Part shown: piece after piece, positions 45,115-53,515 of the stretch
Layout of the letters: each line of letters begins with the position of its first letter
Position numbering within the stretch: the first letter of the stretch is position 1
DNA from: Candidatus Bathyarchaeota archaeon
Lineage (GTDB): Archaea; Thermoproteota; Bathyarchaeia; Bathyarchaeales; Bathycorpusculaceae
Direction: 5' to 3'
Assembly (NCBI GenBank): GCA_022865885.1
Contig: JALHSQ010000055.1
Span: 1 to 61,617 of the forward strand
DNA: 61,617 nt
Notes under the pieces: generated by a model
What the model was told of the DNA's origin: nothing
Database searches by the model: none
Seen by the model: the letters and a program-made list of their open reading frames with translations, nothing else
Translations under genes and position numbers: made by a program

Positions 45115-45273
45115 CAAAGCTCAACAGCAGATCTGCAATAGAAAAAACGAGGTTCTCCATTCCAGAACATGTGGAACCAACCAGCTACGTTCGATCATGC
45201 TTGCAAACATTACTGTAATCCGGCAATACTTAAGAAGCAAATGCACGCCTCTTAGCAAGTATTGGCGATTCAA

Positions 45274-46332
45274 ATGAAGGCGTTAGTTCTGAGCGGCGGC
45301 AAAGGCACTAGGCTTCGACCCTTAACCTTCACCTTAGCCAAACAACTAATACCTGTAGCCAACAAGCCAATTCTAGGCTACGTATTAGACCAAATAGCAG
45401 AAACAGCCATAAGAGAAGTGGGTCTGATAATCGCTCCAGACACAGGTCAATACGTCAAAGAATACATTAAGGACGGCTCAGAATGGGGCTTCAAAGTCAC
45501 CTATATTCCACAAGAACCACTAGGCCTAGCCCACGCAGTAAAAACCGCCGAAACCTTCCTACGCGAAGACAGCTTCTTGATGTGCCTAGGAGATAATCTG
45601 CAAGGTCAGGGGATAAAGCATCTAGTCAAGAGATTCGAACAGGAAAAGCTTGACGCTCTCATACTCTTAAAAGAGGTAGAAGACCCAACGAAATTCGGCG
45701 TAGCAGTTCTGAACGAGAAACGAGAGGTCACAAAGCTTGTGGAGAAACCTCAGAAGCCACCCAGTAACCTTGCAATAGTTGGAACTTACCTCTTCTCAAA
45801 CAAGGTTCACCAGGCCATAGACAGGATTAAGCCTTCATGGAGGGGCGAATTGGAAATAACGGATGCCTTGCAGGAAATGATAAACATGGGACTCGATGTT
45901 AAGGCTGAAGTGCTTGAGTCATGGTGGCTGGATACAGGCAAGAAAGATGATATACTGTCTGCGAACGCGAAGATTCTAGATGAATACGTGAAGAAGGACG
46001 TCAAGGGAGACGTAAGCGATAGCAGCCTTGAAGGAAGAATCCGCGTGGCTGTTGGTGCAAAGATAAACAATAGCACCGTGAGAGGGCCTTGCGTAATAGG
46101 GAAGAACACGTTGGTACAGGATTCGTTCATTGGACCATACACCAGTATTGGCGACGATGCGCAAATCATAAACTCCACTGTTGAGTATTGTGTGATTCTG
46201 GAAAAAGCCCTGATAAGAGATGTGAACCGGCTTGAGGAAAGCCTAATCGGCAAGAATGCAAAAATCACTAAGAGTCACAAGACTGGAGCAATCAAACTGC
46301 ATGTAGGAGATTATTCGGAGGCAGAAATATGA
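45274..46332 (+). CDS. rmlA: Glucose-1-phosphate thymidylyltransferase (long, hexapeptide-tailed form)
   Basis: The product is 352 residues from ATG 45274 (a TTG four codons earlier is the alternative). KALVLSGGKGTRLRPLTFTL is the nucleotide-binding loop, KQLIPVANKPILGYVL the second motif, and WWLDTGKKDDIL the sugar-binding motif. A left-handed beta-helix occupies about 245-345 (GAKINNSTVRGPCVIGKNTL, VQDSFIGPYTSIGDDAQI). It makes dTDP-glucose (or UDP-glucose) as the first step of deoxysugar synthesis. No strong ribosome site precedes it; ACTTAAG near 45228 may be its TATA box. Its stop overlaps rmlC by four bases. Confidence 0.92.
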   Translation: MKALVLSGGKGTRLRPLTFTLAKQLIPVANKPILGYVLDQIAETAIREVGLIIAPDTGQYVKEYIKDGSEWGFKVTYIPQEPLGLAHAVKTAETFLREDSFLMCLGDNLQGQGIKHLVKRFEQEKLDALILLKEVEDPTKFGVAVLNEKREVTKLVEKPQKPPSNLAIVGTYLFSNKVHQAIDRIKPSWRGELEITDALQEMINMGLDVKAEVLESWWLDTGKKDDILSANAKILDEYVKKDVKGDVSDSSLEGRIRVAVGAKINNSTVRGPCVIGKNTLVQDSFIGPYTSIGDDAQIINSTVEYCVILEKALIRDVNRLEESLIGKNAKITKSHKTGAIKLHVGDYSEAEI

Positions 46333-46844
46333 AAGAACATCCACTTAGTGGAGTAAAAACCTACGAGATAAGCATCCTTCCAGATGAGAGAGGCTTCTTT
46401 GCGGAAGCATTGAGAGAAGATTGGAAGGAACTACTCGGAGACGATAAGATAGCGCAGGCAAACATAAGCGTCAGCTATCCACACATCGTCAGAGCATGGC
46501 ATAAACACGTCAGAGGGCAAGTAGACTACTTCCTAGTACTGAAAGGAGCCATGAAAATCTGTGCCTATGAAGAAGAAACAGGAAAACTAGCTGAAGTCAT
46601 AGCCAGCAGCGAAAAACCCACACTCGTAAGAGTTCCAGGCAAGTATTTACACGGGACAAAAACAGTTAGCGACCAACCATCCTTGACGGCCTACTTCGTA
46701 ACAAAGCTCTATGATTACAAGAATCCGGACGAAATCCGCCGGCCTTGGAACGATCCTACAATTATCCCGATTGAAGTAAACGGCAAGAAAGATGACCCTC
46801 GGGTCGGCAAACCATGGGATTGGTTTGCCCCACCGCACAAGTAG
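46329..46844 (+). CDS. rmlC: dTDP-4-dehydrorhamnose 3,5-epimerase (RmlC-like cupin)
   Basis: The product is 171 residues. PDERGFFAEALREDWKELL is the N-terminal motif; YPHIVRAWHKHVRGQVDYF contains the His pair (about 58 and 60) and the start of the cupin barrel; YLHGTKTVSDQPS is the substrate loop. RmlC converts dTDP-4-keto-6-deoxyglucose to the rhamnose isomer. It is translationally coupled to rmlA through an ATGA overlap, and the SDR gene begins 12 bases after it. Confidence 0.9.
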   Translation: MKEHPLSGVKTYEISILPDERGFFAEALREDWKELLGDDKIAQANISVSYPHIVRAWHKHVRGQVDYFLVLKGAMKICAYEEETGKLAEVIASSEKPTLVRVPGKYLHGTKTVSDQPSLTAYFVTKLYDYKNPDEIRRPWNDPTIIPIEVNGKKDDPRVGKPWDWFAPPHK

Positions 46845-46856
46845 AAGGAGAAGGCA

Positions 46857-47873
46857 ATGAGGGTTCTAGTCACTGGCGGAGCAGGATACATAGGCTCCAT
46901 CCTTTCAAGAGTTTTGCTTGACAAGGGCTATGACGTAACCTGTTTGGACAGGCTCTTTTTCGGTACGGACTCGACAAAGGAAATAGCTGAAAGAATAACG
47001 CTTGTCAAGGATGACATACGGTGGTTTGCACCGAGCATCCTGAAGGGTGTAGATGCAGTCTTTGACTTGGCTTCTCTTTCAAATGACCCGAGCGGTGAGC
47101 TCGACCCGCAGAAAACATTGGAAATCAACCACAAGGGAAGAGCCAGAGTGGCTGCTCTCTCCAAGAAACACGGCGTTAAACGTTACATTCTCGCCAGCAC
47201 CTGCAGCGTCTACGGCTTCCAAGAAGGAATCTTAACAGAAGAATCCAGCCTGAACCCCTTGACTACATACGCAAGAGCCAACATGCTGGCTGAAAAAGAA
47301 ATCCTGCCGCTGGCTGATAAACACTTCACTGTCACGGCGCTTAGACAAGCCACAGTCTACGGGTTTTCCCCGAGAATGAGGTTTGATTTAGCCATAAACG
47401 GCATGGTCTTAGGTTTCTACAAGAACGGCAAAATACCAATCATGAGAGACGGAAAACAGTGGCGCCCCTTCGTACACGTAAGAGACACCTCAAACGCTTT
47501 CATCAAAGTCCTAGAATCAGCCCCAGAACTAGTGAATGGTCAAGTCTTCAACGTAAGCAGCAACGAACAGAACGTTCAGGTCTTCGATTTGGCTAAGCTT
47601 GTAGCAGAATCCATCAACCTGCCTTTCACATATGAATGGTACGGCACGCCCGACAAAAGAAGCTACAAGGTAAGCTTTGACAAAATCAAGAAAACACTAA
47701 ACTACAAACCCATCTACACGCTACAAGAGGGGGCAGCAGAAGTGTACACTGCACTCAAAGAAGGAAGACTCAATGCAGACGACCCCAGAACAATAACTGT
47801 AAAATGGTACACTCACCTTCTTGAAATGCACACTCTTCTCAAGAACGTCGAGATAAATGGGACCTTACTATGA
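46857..47873 (+). CDS. NAD(P)-dependent sugar-nucleotide epimerase/dehydratase (extended SDR)
   Basis: The product is 338 residues. VLVTGGAGYIGSILSRVLL is the cofactor motif and LASTCSVYG the Ser/Tyr strand. The catalytic tyrosine motif reads TYARANMLAEKEIL: Tyr is present, but the usual Lys at Y+4 is Asn, an unusual substitution. The RmlB signature STDEVYG is absent, so I do not call it RmlB even though it lies between rmlC and rmlD. WRPFVHVRDTSNAF is the C-terminal motif. Its stop overlaps rmlD by four bases. Confidence 0.85.
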   Translation: MRVLVTGGAGYIGSILSRVLLDKGYDVTCLDRLFFGTDSTKEIAERITLVKDDIRWFAPSILKGVDAVFDLASLSNDPSGELDPQKTLEINHKGRARVAALSKKHGVKRYILASTCSVYGFQEGILTEESSLNPLTTYARANMLAEKEILPLADKHFTVTALRQATVYGFSPRMRFDLAINGMVLGFYKNGKIPIMRDGKQWRPFVHVRDTSNAFIKVLESAPELVNGQVFNVSSNEQNVQVFDLAKLVAESINLPFTYEWYGTPDKRSYKVSFDKIKKTLNYKPIYTLQEGAAEVYTALKEGRLNADDPRTITVKWYTHLLEMHTLLKNVEINGTLL

Positions 47874-48751
47874 GAATAGCCATAATAGGCTCGACTGGAC
47901 AACTCGGCACAGACCTTATGAGAACCTTACGGGAAAAACATGAGGTCATCGGTCTAACCCACCAAAACGTGGAAGTCACAGACTACAACGACTGCCAAGT
48001 CTTGAAAAAAGATCACCCAGACCTCATAATAAACACAGCCGCCTTCCACAAGACCGACCAGTGCGAAGACGAACCACTGAAAGCATTCGCCGTAAACGCC
48101 GTAGGCGCCAAAAACGTTACCACAATATCCAAGGAAATCCAAGCAACCACCATTTACATAAGCACAGACTACGTTTTCGACGGCAAGAAATCCACACCAT
48201 ACACGGAAACCGACACCCCGACTCCAATCAACACTTACGGAATCTCAAAACTTGCAGGAGAATTCTACACAGAACAGAACCTTAGGCATTACGTCATAAG
48301 AGTTGCAAGCCTGTTCGGCGTAGCAGGGGCCAGCGGCAAAGGAGGAAACTTCGTCGAAACAATGATAACCAAAGCAAAGAAAAATGAACCTCTCAGTGTA
48401 GTCAACGACATGTGGATGAGCCCTACCTACACAAAAGACGCAGCCACGGCGATTGAGAAAATCGTGGAAAAAGGGCTACCCTTCGGAACCTATCACGCAG
48501 CAAACCAAGGTTACTGTACATGGTTCCAGTTCGCAGAAGAAATACTGAAACTCGCAGGTTTAACCACGGCAATAACACCGACTAAGACAGACCAGCTGCA
48601 AACAAAAACTCAAAGACCCATCTTCTCAGCATTACGAAGCGAAAAACTCTCAAACCATGGCATACGAGCAAGAGGATGGAAGGACGCTCTTGCAGATTAC
48701 CTTGATGAGAAAGGATACCTTGACAAAAATGGCTCTCGCAAGCAAATCTAG
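47870..48751 (+). CDS. rmlD: dTDP-4-dehydrorhamnose reductase
   Basis: The product is 293 residues. IAIIGSTGQLGTDLMRTLRE is the NADPH-binding loop, STDYVFDGKKSTPYTETDTP the conserved substrate stretch, and YGISKLAGEFY the YxxxK catalytic motif. DMWMSPTYTKDAA is the typical C-terminal motif. It reduces dTDP-4-keto-L-rhamnose to dTDP-L-rhamnose, the last step. The operon order rmlA-rmlC-SDR-rmlD with four-base overlaps shows coordinated translation. Confidence 0.92.
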   Translation: MRIAIIGSTGQLGTDLMRTLREKHEVIGLTHQNVEVTDYNDCQVLKKDHPDLIINTAAFHKTDQCEDEPLKAFAVNAVGAKNVTTISKEIQATTIYISTDYVFDGKKSTPYTETDTPTPINTYGISKLAGEFYTEQNLRHYVIRVASLFGVAGASGKGGNFVETMITKAKKNEPLSVVNDMWMSPTYTKDAATAIEKIVEKGLPFGTYHAANQGYCTWFQFAEEILKLAGLTTAITPTKTDQLQTKTQRPIFSALRSEKLSNHGIRARGWKDALADYLDEKGYLDKNGSRKQI

Positions 48752-48795
48752 AACCACCTGTTTCAAATCATAGGAATAGATGTGAGGTACAAACG

Positions 48796-48903
48796 GTGAA
48801 GGCAGTAGTCCTGAACAGTAGTCCATTAATGGAGAAAGGCAACACTGCCCTGATCTTAAATCCATTCATAGAGGGACTCAAAGAAGAAGTGAAAATCAGA
48901 TAG
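48796..48903 (+). pseudogene. N-terminal stub of a flavodoxin-like NAD(P)H:FMN reductase
   Basis: GTG 48796 to TAG 48901-48903 gives 35 residues: KAVVLNSSPLMEKGNTALIL, then PFIEGLKEE. This is the FMN-phosphate loop and first helix of the flavodoxin-fold NADPH-dependent FMN reductase family, which is normally about 180 residues. The rest is missing and the DUF2971 gene begins 33 bases later. It is a truncation remnant, not a working reductase. Confidence 0.7.
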
Positions 48904-48935
48904 GTGCCTTATTGAACAAATCCAAGTGTGAGTAA

Positions 48936-49691
48936 ATGCAAGCCAAGTACGCAGAACATCAGGTTTTCCAAAAACCATCTAATGAGAATGCAAAAATATG
49001 GCGATACATGGATTTCACAAAATTCGTGTCATTGCTGGAAAGAAGAGCATTATTTTTCAGCAGGTCTGATAAGCTAGGCGACCGATTTGAAGGATCATAT
49101 TCAAAAGCTAACATAAAACTTCGACCCTTGGTCTACAAAGGGAAGATACCCGAGCAAGCGTTACGAAATATGTCAAGAGCCAGCGAAGAGTTTAGGCGAT
49201 TCGTTATAATAAATTGCTGGAATCTGAGCGATTATGAATCAGCAGCACTTTGGGGACTCTACATTAAAAGTTGTGAAGGCGTTGCGGTTCAGTCAACGTT
49301 CAAAAGGTTGACACAGTGTTTCAGTCTTGAGGCAAAGGAACCAGTCTTCATTGGGAAAGTTTCTTACATAGACTACAAAACTGACTGGTTGCCTGAAGGA
49401 AACATTTTCTACCCATTCTTACACAAGAGAAAAAGCTTCGCACATGAGCAAGAATTGAGGGCGATTATCTTGAAGAACCCTCCTTCAGCAGGTGAAAATC
49501 TGAATTTAAACCAAGATGTTATTGACAAAGGCGAGTACGTTGATGTCAACTTGGATACGCTCGTCGAAAACATATATGTTTCCCCTACTGCTCAAGGTTG
49601 GTTTCTAGATTTAGTAGCATCTGCAATGAAAAAGTACAACCTAAAGAAAGAACCAGTTCGGTCTGACTTGGCTAGTGACCCAGTGTACTGA
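48936..49691 (+). CDS. DUF2971 family protein
   Basis: The product is 251 residues. IWRYMDFTKFVSLLERRALF at about 20-39 followed by FFSRSDKLGDRFEGS and CWNLSDYESAALWGLY are the hallmark strands of DUF2971. FAHEQELRAII is near 165-175. DUF2971 genes are common in accessory and defence-rich regions, but their action is unknown. It sits beside a truncated gene and a tRNA, and its A+T-richer codon use (ATA, TTA, AAA) suggests arrival by transfer. No partner gene is recognisable. Confidence 0.82.
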   Translation: MQAKYAEHQVFQKPSNENAKIWRYMDFTKFVSLLERRALFFSRSDKLGDRFEGSYSKANIKLRPLVYKGKIPEQALRNMSRASEEFRRFVIINCWNLSDYESAALWGLYIKSCEGVAVQSTFKRLTQCFSLEAKEPVFIGKVSYIDYKTDWLPEGNIFYPFLHKRKSFAHEQELRAIILKNPPSAGENLNLNQDVIDKGEYVDVNLDTLVENIYVSPTAQGWFLDLVASAMKKYNLKKEPVRSDLASDPVY

Positions 49692-49981
49692 GCAAACACC
49701 TTCTTTTTGGCGCTCAAACCAGATTTTACCTAACTAGAAGCATGGTTGCAGTAGGAATCTTTACTTGGCGGCGAAACTTGTCTCAGAAGAAAGTAAGTTC
49801 CTGAAATGCAGGTATGGATTCTACCAGAAGTTTGCTCGCTACACCGACACTTTACTTAGAAGAAAAACTTACTCCTGTTTTCAAGAAATTCCCATGAAAA
49901 ATCAGTGGGCAGTTAGAGCACAATAAGCTTAATTAATCATCGTATTTCTTTAGTTGCTACGGCGCCTAGGCCAAGCAGATA

Positions 49982-50086
49982 GCCCTGGTAGTATAGTCCG
50001 GTCACACAGAGGAGTCATTCCTCACTGCCGGAATAGTATATGCGGCTGTCGCCCGCAGGACCCGGGTCCGAATCCCGGCCAGGGCG
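49982..50086 (+). tRNA. tRNA-Asp (anticodon GUC) with a 30-nt D-loop intron
   Basis: Acceptor GCCCTGG/CCAGGGC, anticodon stem TGCGG/CCGCA around loop CTGTCGC (anticodon GTC), T stem CCGGG/CCCGG, discriminator G, CCA encoded at 50087-50089. The D stem GTAT/GTAT forms only if an intron is removed from the D loop. The best BHB uses central helix CCGG/CCGG (49998-50001 with 50028-50031), bulges TCA and AAT, and inner GAGGA/TCCTC. Removing 50004-50033 leaves an 11-nt D loop AGTCCGGTCTA with G18 and G19. The T loop reads TCCGAAT, so position 55 is C rather than U. Confidence 0.92.
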
Positions 50087-50282
50087 CCACTACTTCTTGG
50101 AAAATCGTATGTTAGTGCTACGCAAGTTCCGATTACGATAGAACCTTTGAATACGTGTTCCGAAGAACTGAATTCTGACGGAGATTTACTGTTTCTCAGG
50201 ACCTTATTTAGGCAGTTGTTGGAGGCGTACCATGTGACTTAGAAGCAGATGTTGGTCACGGTACAATATGCTCTTTTGTCGA

Positions 50283-50567
50283 TCAGTCAGCCTTGTGATT
50301 TTCCGTCTCCTTTTCGGCGATCAGGTGTTTCAGCTTCTTCTCCATCTTTAATTCATAAGAGTGCTCTTTGATGGGCGGAGGCAAGTTTTTTCTTGTATGA
50401 AGCAGGTTTGGAGCTATGATACGTCTCTCTCCAACCTTGACTTTCACTGTTACTCCGTTGACAAAGTCGCCGAAAGGCTCCAAGGCCTCAACTATCCAAT
50501 TTCCCTTGCTTTCTGTCAGCACCTTGACTCTATGCTTTCCTTTGTAGAACCTGACTTTCTCGTTCAT
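50283..50567 (-). CDS. Small basic hypothetical protein
   Basis: The product is 94 residues from ATG 50567 (a start five codons earlier, with no better signal, is possible). VRFYKGKHRVKVLTESKGNW, then VKVKVGERRIIAPNLLHTRK is beta-rich and basic, followed by a Lys/Glu helix (MEKKLKHLIAEKETEN). A nucleic-acid-binding small barrel is plausible. It is divergent from the nre gene, 132 bases apart. No family is recognised. Confidence 0.55.
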   Translation of the reverse strand: MNEKVRFYKGKHRVKVLTESKGNWIVEALEPFGDFVNGVTVKVKVGERRIIAPNLLHTRKNLPPPIKEHSYELKMEKKLKHLIAEKETENHKAD

Positions 50568-50699
50568 TGCAGGTCTCGCCACAAGTATTGGTCCTTGAAG
50601 ACCACATATAAAACACGCGCTTTTTCGCGAGATTCAAAGCGCAGAACAATCTCAGAAAACATAAGAGCTACTTTCAACACTATCCGGTAATGACGTAAA

Positions 50700-52055
50700 T
50701 TGACCTTTTCCCAGCCCGCATTCAACGAGAATGCTTCTAAAACATGGTTGCATGAGCTCTTGAAGAGCGTGAAATCCAATGTCGACGAAGGCCTGAAGAT
50801 CACAACCAGACCATCAGCAAGCAGTCAATGTGCTCTATGCAAGGGCTCAAGAAATCTTTGCGGAAAGAGCCGTTGCCCGATACTAGTCAAGGTTAACTAT
50901 TACCTGAAAAGCGTCCGTCTTATGGACAGCGAGGACATTGCAGGTGCATCACCACCAAGCGTCTTCATAGGCAGAATCGGCTACCCGAACGTCTACGCTG
51001 GACCACTTGTCCCCCCAGTTCAGGGAAATACAAGTCTCTATGATCTGCCTGAATACTGGTTCGGGAAGTCAATCGACGAAATCGTCGGCTTTCGCTCAAT
51101 GCTGGTGCGCGGCAAGCACCGCGTTCATGTGCAAAAATTCGATGAAGCAGGAAAGATAATAGAGAAGACACGTGAACTCGCCCTTGCAGTAAACCCCGTA
51201 GACATCGAATTGATTCTGAAGAACAAGCCACGCGGCAGCATTTTTCTCGACGACGAAGTCCAACCTTTCGGTCCATCAGCGCAGATCCGTGACCTGAATC
51301 TCGGCAATACTCGATGGGATCAGCATGTAGAGAAAGCTTACAGCGACGGCGACCTGAAAGCAACCCAAGCCGTCAAGGAGCTTTATGGCAAAGGGGTCTT
51401 GGTTACGAAGATCCAACGTGCCTTCAGCGTAGGAGCCTTCGGCGTGGAAGAGAATAGGCGCATGGTGCCCACGCGCTGGAGCATTACAGCCGTAGACGAT
51501 ATACTCTCAAAGGATTTGATGAGAAAAGTCAGGCAGTACCCGGAAATAGGTGAGTATCGGCTTTATGAATCGCGCTATTTGGACAATGTCTTCGAAATAT
51601 TGATGATTCCCTCGCCTTGGAGTTATGAGGCCATTGAGGCGTGGTATCCTGGCACGACATGGAACCCTGATGGTGCACGTGTAGTCATGTTCGGAGACTG
51701 GGAGGGTCATAATGGTAGGACAACCTATGCGGAGATAGGTGGCTGCTACTATTCGGCACGGTTGGCGGTATGCGAACAACTGGTGAAGGAAAGAAGGCAA
51801 GCCACAGTTATCGTTCTACGCGAAGCCCGTCCAGGATACATAATGCCTGTTGGCGTGTGGCAAGTGAGAGAAAACGTTAGGAATGCCATGCGACAAGCAC
51901 CCTACAGGTTTAGCACTTTGGAAGTAGCCTTGAAATGGATTGCCAGTCGATTCCAAATCCCACTGGAGCAATGGGTAAGCAAGAGTGAACTCGTAAGGAA
52001 TGCCCTTTTCCAGAAAAGAATGACTGATTACTTACTCGTGAAGAACGCTGCATAG
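50700..52055 (+). CDS. Nre-family archaeal DNA repair protein
   Basis: The product is 451 residues from TTG 50700. A four-cysteine zinc motif (CALCKGSRNLCGKSRCP, about 44-60) precedes the conserved core SPPSVFIGRIGYPNVYAGP and FGKSIDEIVGFRSMLVRG. The second conserved half includes VEENRRMVPTRWSITAVDD and IPSPWSYEAIEAWYPG. A PCNA-interacting peptide is visible near the C-terminus: Q438-x-x-M-x-x-Y-L. Nre proteins are involved in DNA repair and bind PCNA in haloarchaea. It sits near nucS, another PCNA-linked repair gene. Confidence 0.9.
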   Translation: MTFSQPAFNENASKTWLHELLKSVKSNVDEGLKITTRPSASSQCALCKGSRNLCGKSRCPILVKVNYYLKSVRLMDSEDIAGASPPSVFIGRIGYPNVYAGPLVPPVQGNTSLYDLPEYWFGKSIDEIVGFRSMLVRGKHRVHVQKFDEAGKIIEKTRELALAVNPVDIELILKNKPRGSIFLDDEVQPFGPSAQIRDLNLGNTRWDQHVEKAYSDGDLKATQAVKELYGKGVLVTKIQRAFSVGAFGVEENRRMVPTRWSITAVDDILSKDLMRKVRQYPEIGEYRLYESRYLDNVFEILMIPSPWSYEAIEAWYPGTTWNPDGARVVMFGDWEGHNGRTTYAEIGGCYYSARLAVCEQLVKERRQATVIVLREARPGYIMPVGVWQVRENVRNAMRQAPYRFSTLEVALKWIASRFQIPLEQWVSKSELVRNALFQKRMTDYLLVKNAA

Positions 52056-52068
52056 GACCCTGTTTCTG

Positions 52069-52588
52069 TTATCGTTGCTTTATGAATTCCTTGTACTTGT
52101 CCATTGCGTACGTCACTATTTCTCTTGCTTCCTTAGCGTTTCTCCATTCCTTGAACTTCACCCATTTGTGAGGCTCCAATCGCTTGTATGTTTCAAAGAA
52201 CTCTTGAATCTCCTTGATCAAGTGAGGATGAACGTCAGTCATATCGTGGTAGCCATCAAACCTAGCATCATTTACTGGGACTGCTAGTATCTTCGCGTCT
52301 TCGCCTTCCTCATCCTCAACGATCAACGCTCCAATCACTCTGGTTTTTACTAGGCTCATAGGTCAGAACCATTATGTCAAGCGGGTCACCATCATCAAAC
52401 CACGTCTGCGGCACAAAACCATAATCAACTGGAAAAACCACGGAAGAAGGTATTATTCTGTCAAGAACAAACGCTTCCCACTGAATATTAAATTCAAGCT
52501 TGTCTCTTGAACCCATTACAACTTCAACAACCATGTTAACCAATTCTGGCGGCTTGTCTCCGACGGGAATGTCTTTCCAAAGGTTCAA
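52069..52588 (-). pseudogene. ppa: Inorganic pyrophosphatase, interrupted by frameshift and small deletion
   Basis: Part 1 from TTG 52588 (NLWKDIPVGDKPPELVNMV, VVFPVDYGFVPQTWFDDGDP and LDIMVLTYEP) is the N-terminal half with the Asp motif GDPLDIMV. In a second frame VKTRVIGALIVEDEEGEDAK, then KWVKFKEWRNAKEA gives the C-terminal half. The join near 52345-52360 lacks about five residues of the LxPG loop and is out of frame. Catalytic acids are present on both sides. Soluble PPase is normally essential in biosynthesis, so sequencing error or another copy elsewhere should be considered. Confidence 0.85.
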
Positions 52589-52675
52589 GATTATCAACGT
52601 TCTAAGCCGAATGTCAATCCATTAATTTGAGACTTTCTTGGACAACAAGATCTCTAGTTTTCCCATCGTCCTTTC

Positions 52676-53437
52676 TTATCTCAGGAAAGCTTCCAGCTTT
52701 CCCGTCTCTGTCTTTCTCAACGTGTCAGCACACTTCTTTGGGTCCAAATGCTTGTACTCTAGCCCGAGCGTCGCAAGTAGTCTTTGAACATCTTTGGCAA
52801 TGTTCGGCGCCACAAGAATCCCGCGTACTCCACGATCTGCCCTCTCCTTGACCGAATCAACGTACTTTGCAAGCTGAAGTACTGCTTCCTTGCTTGCTGT
52901 CTTGCGCTTAACTTCTACGACGACAAGCTTTCCAAGCTTGTCTATGCCGTAGACGTCTACGAAGCCGGGTTCAACCTTTTTCTCGTAGCTTATCAGTTTG
53001 AGGCCTTCCTCCAGAAGCGACGGGTCCTTCAAAATAGCCTTATGCATGTCCTTCTCAGTCGCGTGAAGGGCGAATTCCCCAGAATCCTCAAGACTTAGAA
53101 CAGAAACGAGTTGGATTTTGTCAAAGAACACATGCACAGACTCGGCCGGTTTATGTCTGATAGATTGAACTTCCAGCACGTCGCCTTTGATTTTAGTGTG
53201 AAAGATGCAGCCTGCAGGCTGCCAGTTGACAGGCTCGTAGCCTATTGAACGGTGAATGAGAAGAGAGCCGTCTTCTTTTATTATCAGGATACGGTCTCCG
53301 GGCTCAAGCTCCGATTTCGCCCTGCCAAGATAGTTGACGATACACCTTCCGACGACAAGAAGCATCTTGTGATGAGAAACTGCTTCTCTTGCAGCTTTTT
53401 CAGCTTCGGCAATGTTTGGATTCACTAAAACAGCCAT
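52676..53437 (-). CDS. nucS: NucS/EndoMS mismatch-specific endonuclease
   Basis: The product is 253 residues from ATG 53437. The N-terminal DNA-binding domain has IVNYLGRAKSELEPGDRILI and GYEPVNWQPAGC, typical NucS. The RecB-like nuclease domain includes PGFVDVYGID (catalytic Asp), VVVEVKRKTASKEAVLQLAK (Glu and Lys) and YVDSVKE. NucS cuts both strands at G-T, G-G and T-T mismatches and associates with PCNA; the C-terminal LEAFLR may be a short PCNA-interacting tail. It lies upstream of the broken ppa gene on the same strand. Confidence 0.93.
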   Translation of the reverse strand: MAVLVNPNIAEAEKAAREAVSHHKMLLVVGRCIVNYLGRAKSELEPGDRILIIKEDGSLLIHRSIGYEPVNWQPAGCIFHTKIKGDVLEVQSIRHKPAESVHVFFDKIQLVSVLSLEDSGEFALHATEKDMHKAILKDPSLLEEGLKLISYEKKVEPGFVDVYGIDKLGKLVVVEVKRKTASKEAVLQLAKYVDSVKERADRGVRGILVAPNIAKDVQRLLATLGLEYKHLDPKKCADTLRKTETGKLEAFLR

Positions 53438-53515
53438 ATGTCTGTGATCTAGCACTATTTTTTCGCCGATAGTTTATGAAGGCTCATCTGCACATAAGAT
53501 TTCTGAGGAGTGGCC

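Noticed and set aside
50005-50032. Alternative 28-nt boundary for the tRNA-Asp intron (central helix CGGT/GCCG)
   Set aside because: It would leave a 13-nt D loop that does not fit standard tRNA numbering; the 30-nt choice gives 11 positions and a fully Watson-Crick central helix.
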